Shown here: piece after piece, positions 53,474 through 62,852 of the stretch | Layout of the letters: every line of letters starts with the position of its first letter | How positions within the stretch are numbered: the first letter of the stretch is position 1 | Assembly: GCA_041658245.1 (NCBI GenBank) | Contig: JBBAAM010000001.1 | Span: 62,001-126,000 of the forward strand | From: Fen-1258 sp041658245 | GTDB taxonomy: Bacteria; Bacteroidota; Ignavibacteria; Ignavibacteriales; Melioribacteraceae | DNA: 64,000 nucleotides | Direction: 5' to 3' | Position numbers and translations under genes: made by a program | Notes under the pieces: model-generated | What the model saw: only the letters and a program-made list of their open reading frames with translations | Told to the model about the DNA's origin: nothing | Databases searched by the model: none

Positions 53474-54697
53474 TTACTCAGCAACAGAAACTATTTTATA
53501 AACCCTATCATTTGCACGAACCAATTCTTCACATTCAAAAGTAAAATCACTTCCCTTATTAACAGAATTTAACTCAATATCATCTTGAATAATTTTGTTA
53601 AGTTTTAGTTCTACAACCCCGGTCGTGCTTCCAATTATATAAATTAAATCTCCGGTTGCTAACGAATCTGCCTCTGCTCTTACAAATGCAATTTTACTTT
53701 TCTTATAATAATTTAGAACTCTTCCTATATAAACTTTTTTTGTGGTAGCAATACTTCCAAAAGTCTTAGTATAACTTTCCGAACCGGGTTGACCGAAATA
53801 AAAGCTGGAAGAAAATCCGCGGTTATAAACTTTTTTTAATTCTTCCCGGTATTCTAGTTTAAGTTCTTGAGTAAGAGTCCCGTCAAAGTAACAATCTATA
53901 GCTTTTCGGTATGTTGAAACAGCTTTTGCTATATACTCGGGGGCTCTTTTTCTTCCCTCGATCTTAAATACATCAATACCCGCTTCTATGAGTTTATCAA
54001 TAAAATCAATTGTGCATAAATCTTTTGGCGATAATACATAATCTTCTCCAAGCGTTAGAGAAAATTTTTCATCCACATCTTTTATTTCATATTCTCGTCT
54101 GCATGGCTGAAGACATTCGCCCCGGTTAGCGCTTTTACCAAAAACTTCATGACTCAAAAAACATCTTCCGCTGACAGCAATGCACATTGCTCCATGAACA
54201 AATGCTTCGATTTCTATATTAGTTTTGCTTTTTATCTCTTTGATTTTATCTAGCGTACATTCACGAGCAAGAACGATCCGTTTTGCACCAAGCCGCTCAT
54301 AAAAAGCTACCGTTGTTGAATTGGAAACCGAAGCTTGTGTGCTAATGCAGAAAGGTATTTCATAATCAATACACTTTTGTATTACGGACATATCCCAGCA
54401 GATAATCATTTCCACACCGGCTTTCTTAGCTGCGGGAATAATTCTATCAAGTTCTTCTAATTCATTTTCAAAAACAATTGTGTTAAGTGTTAGATGAGCT
54501 TTTACATTTTTGCTATTGCAAAACTCAACAATCTTGGGAAGCTCAGAAATATCAAAATTATTTGCGGCGGCGCGCATGCTTAGGTTTTTCAATCCGAAAT
54601 AAATTGAATCAGCTCCGCTGTTTATCGCGACATTTAACATAGTCCAATTACCGACAGGAGCCAGGAGTTCAGGCTTTTTGATCTTTTCTTTTTCCAT
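53474..54697 (-). CDS. Peptidase U32 family protein
   Basis: A 407-residue U32 protein. KPELLAPVGNWTMLNVAINSGADSIYFGLKNLSMRA opens the barrel domain (here its first residues), AFVHGAMCIAVSGRC and RGECLQPCRREY supply conserved cysteines, and VFKIEGRKRAPEYIAK follows. Characterised members (TrhP/RlhA) are Fe-S proteins needed for hydroxylation of tRNA or 23S rRNA rather than true peptidases. Which role applies here is open. It diverges from the MFS gene. Confidence 0.88.
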   Translation of the reverse strand: MEKEKIKKPELLAPVGNWTMLNVAINSGADSIYFGLKNLSMRAAANNFDISELPKIVEFCNSKNVKAHLTLNTIVFENELEELDRIIPAAKKAGVEMIICWDMSVIQKCIDYEIPFCISTQASVSNSTTVAFYERLGAKRIVLARECTLDKIKEIKSKTNIEIEAFVHGAMCIAVSGRCFLSHEVFGKSANRGECLQPCRREYEIKDVDEKFSLTLGEDYVLSPKDLCTIDFIDKLIEAGIDVFKIEGRKRAPEYIAKAVSTYRKAIDCYFDGTLTQELKLEYREELKKVYNRGFSSSFYFGQPGSESYTKTFGSIATTKKVYIGRVLNYYKKSKIAFVRAEADSLATGDLIYIIGSTTGVVELKLNKIIQDDIELNSVNKGSDFTFECEELVRANDRVYKIVSVAE

Positions 54698-54770
54698 ATA
54701 TCACAATAATAATAAAAGTTGTGTAATTAATTTTAGCCAAGTTATTTTACAATATTACTTTAGAAAAAAT

Positions 54771-55898
54771 ATGCGAAAAAATTTTATTCTAGCTTTGATC
54801 GGCATCGGAATTGGAGGAATTGGGTTTGGCTTAGTTACTCCGGTTACAATTTTTCTGCTTGAGCAAAATCATGCACCGAGTATAATAATTGGCTCATCTG
54901 CAATGGTCGGATATATAAGCATTGTAATTTTTTCAAGATATGCCGGAAGATTAATTGACTCATTAGGGGTGAAAACAGTTTTAGCCGCTGGACTTTTTAT
55001 CTGGATGCTAAGCGCACTCGGACATATATTCTGGTATATCTATCCGCTTCTTTATATTGTAAAAATAATTATGGGCATTGGCGGAACATTTATTTTTGTT
55101 TCGACCGAAGTAATGATTAATGCTTACAGCAACGAAACGAATCGGGGAAAAAATATTGGTCTTTATGTAGTTATTCTTTCAGTGGGGATTGCGGTCGGCA
55201 CACTTCTAATCTGGACGATCAAACTTGGTAATTGGGTTCCGTTTGTAATTGGTTCATCAATTGTTTTTTTTGTATTTGTTCTGCAAATTATTTTGATGAT
55301 TGATATTAATCTTAGCGCCGGCAATAAGAAAATTGAAAAAATGCCTCTTACTAAAATGCCGACGCTAAGTTTGTTTTCAGCTTTTGTATATGGATTATTT
55401 GAATCATCTATTATGGTGGCGCTGCCTTTGTACGGATTGCGTAATAATTTTTCTGAAATGGAGGTTTTATACTTTCTCACATCATTTGTTCTTGGGGGAA
55501 TTATACTTCTCTATTTTATCGGACATCTTGCCGATAAGGTGATGAAGTACAAATTATTATTAATAATTTCGTTTCTACTCGGATTACTTTTTATCCTACC
55601 AATTGCGGCAATGAATTTTTTCTTTCTTGTAATTATTTTCTTTTTTATAGGCGGGATTGTCCCGTCGTTTTATACTGTTGGTCTAAATTATACAGTAGAA
55701 GAGGTTGAAAAGAAATTCATGGCACAAGCAAACGGCTACTTTACTATGATGTACGGTGCGGGCACAATAGCCGGTCCTATATTAGGGACAACATTAATGG
55801 ATTTGAATAAAGAAAACGGATACTGGATATTTGCCGCGGGGCTTTGTTTCTGCTTTTTCTTTTTGTTTAAATACTATAAAAAGAAGATATCCTATTAG
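54771..55898 (+). CDS. Major facilitator superfamily transporter
   Basis: A 375-residue inner-membrane protein with about twelve hydrophobic helices. The loop after helix 2 reads SRYAGRLIDSLGVKTV, the MFS signature region, and GYFTMMYGAGTIAGPILG is seen in the second half. It resembles drug or sugar exporters of the group with two six-helix halves; the substrate is unknown. I start at ATG 54771. The frame is open to 54678, but those residues overlap the divergent U32 start and are not membrane-like. Confidence 0.88.
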   Translation: MRKNFILALIGIGIGGIGFGLVTPVTIFLLEQNHAPSIIIGSSAMVGYISIVIFSRYAGRLIDSLGVKTVLAAGLFIWMLSALGHIFWYIYPLLYIVKIIMGIGGTFIFVSTEVMINAYSNETNRGKNIGLYVVILSVGIAVGTLLIWTIKLGNWVPFVIGSSIVFFVFVLQIILMIDINLSAGNKKIEKMPLTKMPTLSLFSAFVYGLFESSIMVALPLYGLRNNFSEMEVLYFLTSFVLGGIILLYFIGHLADKVMKYKLLLIISFLLGLLFILPIAAMNFFFLVIIFFFIGGIVPSFYTVGLNYTVEEVEKKFMAQANGYFTMMYGAGTIAGPILGTTLMDLNKENGYWIFAAGLCFCFFFLFKYYKKKISY

Positions 55899-55963
55899 AG
55901 CATTCTCTATATTTCCTCACATGAATTTATTATCTTACAACAAAATTTATTAAGAATAGTTTA

Positions 55964-57544
55964 ATGAAACGCGGAAGCGGTTTAACAAAATCATCTGAAA
56001 AAGAAGAACCCTTAAAAGATAAAACCGAACAGCTTTTTAGCGAGACGGTTGGTTCTATTAATATAGTCCTTTATTCAACTAATGCCGAAGGGACGGAATA
56101 TAATTTTATTACAGATGCCGTAAGAACTTTATTCGGGTTCTCGCCTGAAGAAATTTATAAGAACAAAACACAAATATTGCGGTCAATATATCCTGCACAC
56201 TTCGGCAATTTTAAAAACTTTATTAATAATCTTAAGAATGGAACCGAGTCAACTATCGAATACCGAATGAAAGATAGATTCGGCAAAGAGCACTGGGCAA
56301 GACACTCCGGATTTCCGATTATTAAAAACAATAAAACCGTACGAGTGGTTGGTGCAATTCAAGATATTACCGAAGAGAAACAAATACAGCTGAAACTAGA
56401 AAGTTCTGAAGAAAGATTTAGATTGCTGTTTGACACCGCCGATGATTTGATTTTTATACTTAACGGTTTTGGCTATTTCAGCATGGTTAATAAAAACGGC
56501 GCGACGGCACTTGGTTATACTCCGGATGAAATGATCGGCAGACATTTTCTCGAATTCATTGATAAAGAAGATGAACCTAAAATAACCGCCGCATTTACTG
56601 AATTATTAAACTCTAACGGAGTTACAACTTTCGAGGCAATGTTTCTTGACAGATTTGATAAAGGGATTACATTTGAATTTAACGCAAAGCCGATGTTAAG
56701 CGACGGAGTAGTTTCCGGTATGTTAAGCATCGGACGTAATATTACAAACCGTAAACTTGATGAACATAAAATAAAAGATCTTAATGCAAAATTAGTTGAA
56801 GCTAATCGGATAATTTCTATTGAACGGGAAAGAGCCCGTCACAAGATTACTGTTCTTGAAGAAGTAAATAAATTAAAAAGTGAATTCATATCAAACGTAT
56901 CGCACGAACTTCGAACACCGCTAGCATCCATCGTTGGTTTTGCCGAAACAATATTATCAGATCCGGATCTTCCCAAAGAAACCGTTCGTGAATTCAGTAA
57001 TATTATTTTAATGGAAGGCAAACGTTTAGGCAAACTAATTAACGATATACTTGACTTTTCTAAACTGGAAAGCGGCGAAGAAGAACTGCAAAGATCCTTA
57101 ACAAGCATTATTGATATTCTGGAAGAATCATTAATAAATTTTTCAGATCAGATGAAAGAAAAAAATATTACGCTTTCAAAAGAATATCCTAAACACGAAT
57201 TACAAATTAACGTTGATAAAGACCGTCTAAAAAAAGTTTTTGGAAATTTAATATCTAATGCAGTTAAATTCACAAACGCGGGCGGAAGAATTAAAGTAAT
57301 ACTGCAGGATTACGGTAAGGAAATTGAAATAGTTATTAGCGATACCGGTGTTGGAATTCCGGAAAAAGATTTGCCTAATCTTTTTCAAAAATTCAGTAAA
57401 ATTCAGCAATTTGGAACACCGCTGGGCGGCGCCGGGTTTGGTCTTGTAAGCGTAAAACAAATTGTAGATTTGCACAAAGGTTTTATTAAAGTTAGAAGCC
57501 AGGTTGATAAAGGAACAACATTTATTATTCGTTTACCAAAGTAG
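55964..57544 (+). CDS. Sensor histidine kinase with two PAS domains, soluble
   Basis: A 526-residue kinase with no clear membrane helix. PAS domains lie at about 27-140 (first, with PAC end GAIQDITEEKQ) and 145-265 (second, ending GRNITNRK), followed by a coiled coil. The phosphoacceptor is His314 in SNVSHELRTPLASI, and the ATP-binding domain shows NLISNAVKF, ISDTGVGIPEKDL and AGFGLVSVKQIV. It starts the run kinase, NtrC-type regulator, STAS, receiver-PP2C and is the likely phosphate donor for one or both receivers. Confidence 0.94.
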   Translation: MKRGSGLTKSSEKEEPLKDKTEQLFSETVGSINIVLYSTNAEGTEYNFITDAVRTLFGFSPEEIYKNKTQILRSIYPAHFGNFKNFINNLKNGTESTIEYRMKDRFGKEHWARHSGFPIIKNNKTVRVVGAIQDITEEKQIQLKLESSEERFRLLFDTADDLIFILNGFGYFSMVNKNGATALGYTPDEMIGRHFLEFIDKEDEPKITAAFTELLNSNGVTTFEAMFLDRFDKGITFEFNAKPMLSDGVVSGMLSIGRNITNRKLDEHKIKDLNAKLVEANRIISIERERARHKITVLEEVNKLKSEFISNVSHELRTPLASIVGFAETILSDPDLPKETVREFSNIILMEGKRLGKLINDILDFSKLESGEEELQRSLTSIIDILEESLINFSDQMKEKNITLSKEYPKHELQINVDKDRLKKVFGNLISNAVKFTNAGGRIKVILQDYGKEIEIVISDTGVGIPEKDLPNLFQKFSKIQQFGTPLGGAGFGLVSVKQIVDLHKGFIKVRSQVDKGTTFIIRLPK

Positions 57545-57564
57545 AAATACAGCCGAGGAAAAAA

Positions 57565-58947
57565 TTGGAAAAATTAATCTTTATTATTGATGACGAAGAC
57601 TCAATTGTGAAAATGCTCACACATTGGGTTAAAAATCAATGGAATTACAGAATTAAAACTTTTACAAACGGAACAGATGCGCTAAATTCTTTTTCCGACA
57701 ATCCCGATTTAGTTCTTCTTGATATAATGCTTCCTGATATTAACGGAAATGAAGTTCTTAACAGGATGAAGCAAAAAAATCCGCAAATGCCAATAATAAT
57801 GTTATCTGCTCAGGGAAGCGTAGAAGTTGCGCTTGAATCTATCCGTCTTGGAGCGTTCGATTACTTTCCGAAACCAATAGATAAGAATCGTTTTGAACCG
57901 GCAATTAGAAATGCAATTAAGAACTATGATCTGGAACGCGAACTTGAAAAATTAAAAGAAAATATTGAAAAGGAATTTAGTTTTGATAATATCATTTCTG
58001 CAGATAAAAAAATGCAGGAAGCTTTTAAGATGGTATCAAAAGTACTTGATAACGAAATCACTGTGTTAATTACCGGAGAAAGCGGAACAGGCAAAGAGCT
58101 GGTTGCACGCGCAATACATTATAATGGTAAAAGAAAAGCGGCGCCCTTTGTTGTTGTAAATTGTGCTTCAATTCCACGCGAGCTTTTGGAAAGTGAATTA
58201 TTCGGTCATGAAAAAGGCGCTTTTACAGGAGCTCATGTTAGAAAAATTGGAAAGTTTGAACTTGCAAAAGGAGGAACAATTTTTCTAGACGAAATAGGCG
58301 AAATGGAAATGTCGCTTCAAGCAAAAATTCTAAGAGTAATTCAGCAAAAAGAATTTGAACGCGTTGGTGGAAACGAAGTAATTAAAACAGATGTAAGAAT
58401 TATTTCCGCAACCAATCGTGATCTTAAATCGGCAGTTGATAATAAACAGTTTAGAGAAGATCTATATTACCGACTTAGCTCATTCCCAATACATATTCTC
58501 CCTTTAAGAGAAAGAAAAGGCGACATCGTAATTTTAATTGATCACTTCATAAAAATATTTAATAAGAAAATTGGTAAAGAAATAAAAAATGTAAATAAGG
58601 CAGCTCTAAAAATTATGTACGATTATGATTGGCCAGGCAATGTTAGAGAACTTGAGAACACTATAGAGCGATGTATGATTTTAAGCGATGGAGATTATAT
58701 TGAAGCTGATGTCCTGCCGGCAAATATTTCCGGAATTTTAGGAACGCTGAGTTCAAACACTAACAGCGTTCTCTTCGGCGAGGATTCACACGTAGTTCCT
58801 TTTGAAAAATTAAAGGAAGAAGCTATAAGACATGCATTAAAAGCAACACAAGGTAACATTGTTGAAGCCGCACGTAAACTTAAAATTGGCAGAGCAACTC
58901 TTTACCGTCTAATGGATAAATATAAAATCGAATCACCGAAGAATTGA
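57565..58947 (+). CDS. NtrC-family sigma-54 response regulator
   Basis: A 460-residue response regulator beginning at TTG. The receiver domain has Asp53 in VLLDIMLPD and the usual acidic pair (FIIDDED), the AAA+ domain has Walker A GESGTGKE at 171-178, GAFTGA at 218-223 and GGTIFLDEIGE, and the Fis-type helix-turn-helix is at the end (GNIVEAARKLKIGRATLYRLM). It should activate sigma-54 promoters when phosphorylated, most simply by the kinase encoded 20 bases upstream. Confidence 0.95.
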   Translation: MEKLIFIIDDEDSIVKMLTHWVKNQWNYRIKTFTNGTDALNSFSDNPDLVLLDIMLPDINGNEVLNRMKQKNPQMPIIMLSAQGSVEVALESIRLGAFDYFPKPIDKNRFEPAIRNAIKNYDLERELEKLKENIEKEFSFDNIISADKKMQEAFKMVSKVLDNEITVLITGESGTGKELVARAIHYNGKRKAAPFVVVNCASIPRELLESELFGHEKGAFTGAHVRKIGKFELAKGGTIFLDEIGEMEMSLQAKILRVIQQKEFERVGGNEVIKTDVRIISATNRDLKSAVDNKQFREDLYYRLSSFPIHILPLRERKGDIVILIDHFIKIFNKKIGKEIKNVNKAALKIMYDYDWPGNVRELENTIERCMILSDGDYIEADVLPANISGILGTLSSNTNSVLFGEDSHVVPFEKLKEEAIRHALKATQGNIVEAARKLKIGRATLYRLMDKYKIESPKN

Positions 58948-58964
58948 AAAATTAAAGGTGAACC

Positions 58965-59306
58965 ATGAGAATAATTGAGGAAATAATTGATGATATTATA
59001 GTTGAGATTGTAAATCTAGATAGAGCCACTCTTCTTGAAGCCGAAGAATTGAAAAGACAAGTTAACGATAAGATTGACAATGGTTACAGAAAGGTAATAA
59101 TCGATCTTACCTCAGTAGAATTTCTTGATTCAACATTTCTCGGGATTATTGTAAACACATTAAAAAAAGTAGCAAAGCTTGGGGGAGATCTAAAATTAGT
59201 CGGGTTCAAACCTAATGTTCGCTCTATGTTCGAATTGACAAGATTGTTCAGAGTATTTGAATCGTATAGTGAATTGCAAGACGCAATAAAAAGTTTTCAT
59301 AAATGA
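58965..59306 (+). CDS. STAS-domain anti-sigma factor antagonist
   Basis: A 113-residue STAS domain with Ser56 in FLDSTFLGIIV. It is a paralogue of the protein at 53106 and lies directly between the NtrC-type regulator and the receiver-PP2C gene, so it is the natural substrate of that phosphatase. AAAGGTG precedes the ATG. The downstream gap of 77 bases contains an imperfect hairpin. Confidence 0.92.
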   Translation: MRIIEEIIDDIIVEIVNLDRATLLEAEELKRQVNDKIDNGYRKVIIDLTSVEFLDSTFLGIIVNTLKKVAKLGGDLKLVGFKPNVRSMFELTRLFRVFESYSELQDAIKSFHK

Positions 59307-59320
59307 TAGCGTCACTGTCA

Positions 59321-59347
59321 TTCTAACCCGCATTAGCTGGAGAAGAA
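59321..59347. repeat. Imperfect palindrome between STAS and receiver-PP2C genes
   Basis: TTCT, CC and GC on one side pair with GC, GG and AGAA on the other around ATTA. It resembles the small mobile palindromes that start GTCATTCT in many genomes, which is recollection rather than proof. It may slightly reduce read-through to the phosphatase gene. Confidence 0.35.
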
Positions 59348-59383
59348 CTTTTAATAATTGTAAATAATTTTTTTGGAAAACCA

Positions 59384-60526
59384 GTGACACAAGAAAATAA
59401 TAAATCCGCAAACACAATCTTATTAGTTGAAGATGAATTTAACATTGCTAAGCTTTTTACTTTCAATTTAACAAAGGCGGGGTTTCGTTGTGAAGTAGCC
59501 GGTAATGGCAGAGAAGGTTTTGAGCTTGCAGAAAAAATAAGACCGGATCTGATAATCAGCGACGTAATGATGCCTGAAGTTGACGGATACGAATTTCGTA
59601 AACGCTTACTGGCAAATCCCGAACTCAAACAAATTCCATTTGTTTTTCTTACGGCAAAAGGAGAAGAAGAGGATATTCTTCAAGGATATGATCTTGAAAT
59701 AGAAGACTATATTATTAAAACATCCAGCCCAAAAGTTGTAATTGCAAAAGTTTCCGCCATTTTGAAAAGTCTTGAAAAAGAACGCGTAAAAGTTGTTGAT
59801 GAGGTTCAAAAGGCAGCCGACTCGATGGGAGCTAAAGTTGTTCCGGAAGAATTTCCTCAGTTTGAAGGATTTCAAATTAAGCATTGGCACTTGCCCTTCA
59901 AAAATGTTCCCGGTGGAGATTTTATTGATTACTTTAAAATGGACGACGATCATATAGCAATAATATTGGGCGATGTAATGGGGAAACGATGGGGCGCATG
60001 GTATTTTGCAGTTGCTTATGCAGGCTATGTACGCAGTGCCGCACGGTTTGTGCTCGAATCATCAAAAGATTTTCAACCAAGCCAAATATTGTACAAAGTA
60101 AACGAGTCTGTATTTAAAGATGAAAGAATTTCAGAAGTATTTATAACGCTCTCTGTAATTATTCTTGATAAAAAAAATAAAATTGCACGCTACTCCGGGG
60201 CAGGAGACCTTCCACTGATCTATAAATCAAAAACCGTTGAAAGAATCATTTCTAAAGGCGTTCTTCTTGGGTTTAGTAAATCTGGAGAATATGAGGACAT
60301 CGAATTGAAACTAAATAACGGTGACGAACTATTTTTAGTTACCGATGGAATTACTGAAGCGCGAAACGAAGCAGGGGAACTTTATTCGGAAGATCACTTG
60401 ATGAAGTTTTTAGAAGAATTAAATCCGAACGAAGACTCACTTGCTCAAATACAAAAAGAGATTTTTGATTATACCGGCGGAGAGATGGATGACGATATAA
60501 GCGTAATAGCAGTTAAGGTTTTATAG
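59384..60526 (+). CDS. Response regulator with PP2C (RsbU/SpoIIE-type) phosphatase output
   Basis: A 380-residue protein beginning at GTG. The receiver domain (about 10-130) has the acidic pair in LVEDEFN and Asp60 in IISDVMMPEVDG. After a coiled linker the PP2C domain spans about 165-380, with GGDFIDYF, IILGDVMGK, LFLVTDGITEAR and MDDDISVIAV as metal-binding motifs. It should dephosphorylate a STAS antagonist when its receiver is phosphorylated. The adjacent STAS protein is the likely target and the double-PAS kinase the likely donor. Confidence 0.94.
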   Translation: MTQENNKSANTILLVEDEFNIAKLFTFNLTKAGFRCEVAGNGREGFELAEKIRPDLIISDVMMPEVDGYEFRKRLLANPELKQIPFVFLTAKGEEEDILQGYDLEIEDYIIKTSSPKVVIAKVSAILKSLEKERVKVVDEVQKAADSMGAKVVPEEFPQFEGFQIKHWHLPFKNVPGGDFIDYFKMDDDHIAIILGDVMGKRWGAWYFAVAYAGYVRSAARFVLESSKDFQPSQILYKVNESVFKDERISEVFITLSVIILDKKNKIARYSGAGDLPLIYKSKTVERIISKGVLLGFSKSGEYEDIELKLNNGDELFLVTDGITEARNEAGELYSEDHLMKFLEELNPNEDSLAQIQKEIFDYTGGEMDDDISVIAVKVL

Positions 60527-60549
60527 TTGAAAATATTTTGAGGTCAACT

Positions 60550-61170
60550 TTGTGTTATGCCTTTACACAAAAAGTAGAAGCCGCAACTCTAATGCGAGAG
60601 CTGCTTAGTAGAAACAGAAAAACAGTAAATGTTATAGAAGATAAAAGACTAAAGAAAGAAAATGTATCACCCACCGATTTTATTTTAACTATCCACAAAC
60701 AAGAAGAAAAATATTTAGTTGATTCTTTATACTGGGGCATAAATTTTTCAGATAAATCACCTCTAATAGCAAATTCAAGAATCGAGACGATAAAAGAAAA
60801 ATTATATTGGCGGGGATTATTCGACAAGAGTCGCTATATAATTCCAATGACGGGATTTTACGAATGGAAAAAAGAAAGAAATAAAAAAGTATGTTACAAA
60901 ATATTTTTACCGGATGAAGATTTTTTCTTTGCTGCCGCTCTTGGAACAATTGATAAAGACAAAAGAAAATCAGTTTCGCTAATAACAACAACGCCGAATA
61001 AATTTATGGAGCCGATCCATCATAGAATGCCGGTTCTACTAAGAATGCAAGAGGGAATTGATTACTTAACGGATTCGATAGAGATTAATCTTAAAAGATG
61101 TAAACCGCTGGAGGATGATATAAAAACGGAAATGATCCCGGATGATAAAAGAACTAAAGACCCTGTATAG
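60550..61170 (+). CDS. SRAP peptidase (YedK/HMCES family)
   Basis: A protein of about 206 residues that protects abasic DNA by forming a covalent link through Cys2. The frame is open from TTG 60538, but starting at TTG 60550 gives Met-Cys-Tyr-Ala-Phe with the catalytic Cys at position 2, as the family requires. GAGG at 60540 lies six bases before 60550 and inside the longer version, which settles the choice. Other active-site residues are visible: Asn in ANSRIETIKEK, Glu in GFYEWKKE and His in HHRMPVLL. It converges with the DUF4922 gene. Confidence 0.9.
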   Translation: MCYAFTQKVEAATLMRELLSRNRKTVNVIEDKRLKKENVSPTDFILTIHKQEEKYLVDSLYWGINFSDKSPLIANSRIETIKEKLYWRGLFDKSRYIIPMTGFYEWKKERNKKVCYKIFLPDEDFFFAAALGTIDKDKRKSVSLITTTPNKFMEPIHHRMPVLLRMQEGIDYLTDSIEINLKRCKPLEDDIKTEMIPDDKRTKDPV

Positions 61171-61178
61171 ATTACATG

Positions 61179-62174
61179 TCAAATAAATACATCTCCAATC
61201 TTTTTTCTTAAGTACTCGAAATATTCTTTGGTTATAGTTACTTGTTTGTAAATATCAATCACATCTTCTCTAGTTATTTTCAAGAAATCTTCTTCGCGTG
61301 GGGCAATAAATAATCCGCTCATATCAACTGAGGCAGGACTAATTAGTAACTGATTATCGCCATCGGCAAAAAACTGTTTTGGTCTGTGTTTGCTTCTAGG
61401 AAAGAAAATCAAACGCCAAATATCGTCCTGATAATTAACCAGAATGTTTATTAGAGGTTCTTCATGCGGGGGAGATATTTTTCTAAGTGCATTGATTAAA
61501 GTTTTGAAAACATAAAGTAATTCACCTTTGTCTCTTGATTCGAAGGAAATAAAGTAACGTAAATGCTCTTCAAAAAAACGAACTTCAATTTTTCCGTTTC
61601 GTAAAACTTCTTTAGAAAATTTATTTATCATTTTATCAAATTCAATTTCTACAGGCATCGCGTTTTTTGTTACTGCCTGAAAATGCATATGATCCGGAGC
61701 GGAAGAGCCGCACTTTGGTCCATTATAAAAAACCGAATAATACTTGCCAAGATCACGGGAAAGAACCAGCATCTCTGCAAAGTTTCCGATCAAAGTTTGC
61801 GGCGTATGATTTTTTTTTGAAATCGTAAAATGTTCCGGAAAGATCGGGTATGGATTGGCAAGAATAACAAAATTCTTATTGTATGCTAAACCCGTTTGTT
61901 CTTTAGGAAGATTTTCTAGACACAAAAAACATTTTCGCGACTTAATAGCATCTTCACTTACATCTGCAGAAGAAGATTTTATTCTTGCGGGGTTATACTG
62001 AACTTTTATTTCAAAACCGTCAAATTCAAATGTTCGAATTTTAGCAGCAGAAAGATTTTGATAATTCTCATTTAGTAAAGGCCACGATTGTTTTTGATCT
62101 TCGAGCAGTTTTTTAGATTGTTCTGCCCACCAATCAGCGCCGGAATTTCTTTCTGGTTTGTCGTTTATAATCAT
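61179..62174 (-). CDS. DUF4922 protein, HIT-like nucleotidyltransferase/phosphorylase
   Basis: A 331-residue cytoplasmic protein. CFLCLENLPKEQ (two Cys) and PYPIFPEHFTISKKNH open the HIT/GalT-like fold, and GSSAPDHMHFQAV carries the HxH motif. DUF4922 is related to GDP-L-galactose phosphorylase and ATP adenylyltransferases, so a nucleotide-sugar or dinucleotide phosphorylase activity is likely. In relatives I recall it next to a glycosyltransferase; here only a stub of such a gene lies upstream. Confidence 0.8.
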   Translation of the reverse strand: MIINDKPERNSGADWWAEQSKKLLEDQKQSWPLLNENYQNLSAAKIRTFEFDGFEIKVQYNPARIKSSSADVSEDAIKSRKCFLCLENLPKEQTGLAYNKNFVILANPYPIFPEHFTISKKNHTPQTLIGNFAEMLVLSRDLGKYYSVFYNGPKCGSSAPDHMHFQAVTKNAMPVEIEFDKMINKFSKEVLRNGKIEVRFFEEHLRYFISFESRDKGELLYVFKTLINALRKISPPHEEPLINILVNYQDDIWRLIFFPRSKHRPKQFFADGDNQLLISPASVDMSGLFIAPREEDFLKITREDVIDIYKQVTITKEYFEYLRKKIGDVFI

Positions 62175-62228
62175 TTTGTTGTATTCATTTTTTGTCGTGT
62201 TAATATTTCGAATGTACGAAGACGATCT

Positions 62229-62453
62229 TTATAAAGATTGTTCAGATTCAGTGCGTTTTGCTATAACTCTTATCGAATTAGTACTCTTGAGATGATCAAT
62301 AGATAGTTCTAAAACTTTATCACTATTAAATCCTAAATTGAGCTCCGAAAGGATAAATATCTTTTCTATGTGCGGAGAAGCGGAAAGCTCCTGCACAATA
62401 TCACTTGTAATTGAATTATTCAAATAAGGGATAAAGGCGCAAATTTTTGTCAT
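62229..62453 (-). CDS. Glycosyltransferase N-terminal stub, probably broken
   Basis: A 74-residue frame that begins like a family-2 type glycosyltransferase (CAFIPYLNNSITSDIVQEL, HIEKIFILSE, NSIRVIAKRTESE) and then stops. The catalytic DxD region and the rest of the protein are absent, and no frame in the 54 bases before the DUF4922 gene continues it. It looks like the 5' end left by a deletion. Confidence 0.45.
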   Translation of the reverse strand: MTKICAFIPYLNNSITSDIVQELSASPHIEKIFILSELNLGFNSDKVLELSIDHLKSTNSIRVIAKRTESEQSL

Positions 62454-62852
62454 TAGAATCTTAGTTTGCTAAGAGCAAATTATGAAAAATGGTAATGACT
62501 GTAAATTGGAAGTTACAAGATTACTTTTTTTGTAAATCTATTGAATGATAAATTATCATCAAATTTACTGGTTGCTTTTGTCTATTAACTGTACCTTTAG
62601 AAAGATCGCAAACCTCCGCTAAAGAGAAAACAGTCAGCTTAAGATTTAATAACTTCTTTTAGACCTGGTAACCGGACTCAAATTGATTAAATAGTATAAT
62701 AAAAATCTTCGATATCAAAAATAGCTTAAAAATGAGGTTTTTCATCTGATTTATTTTTTGAATTGTGATTTCAGTCCTATCCCAAGATTGGCTGATATTT
62801 CCTAAATGATTAAATTTAGGTTGTAAGTTTTCAATAACTAATAGATTATCAA
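62454..62852. other. Intergenic stretch without a recognised gene
   Basis: AT-rich sequence upstream of the divergent glycosyltransferase stub and the small secreted frame. A 71-codon minus-strand frame at 62659 is probably chance. I found no convincing riboswitch or RNA gene. Confidence 0.55.

Noticed and set aside
62590..62700. Possible cyclic-dinucleotide riboswitch upstream of RlpA
   Set aside because: Fragments such as GCAAACC and GGTAACCGG recall riboswitch cores, but the helices do not pair as required and a signal-peptide frame lies between it and RlpA.
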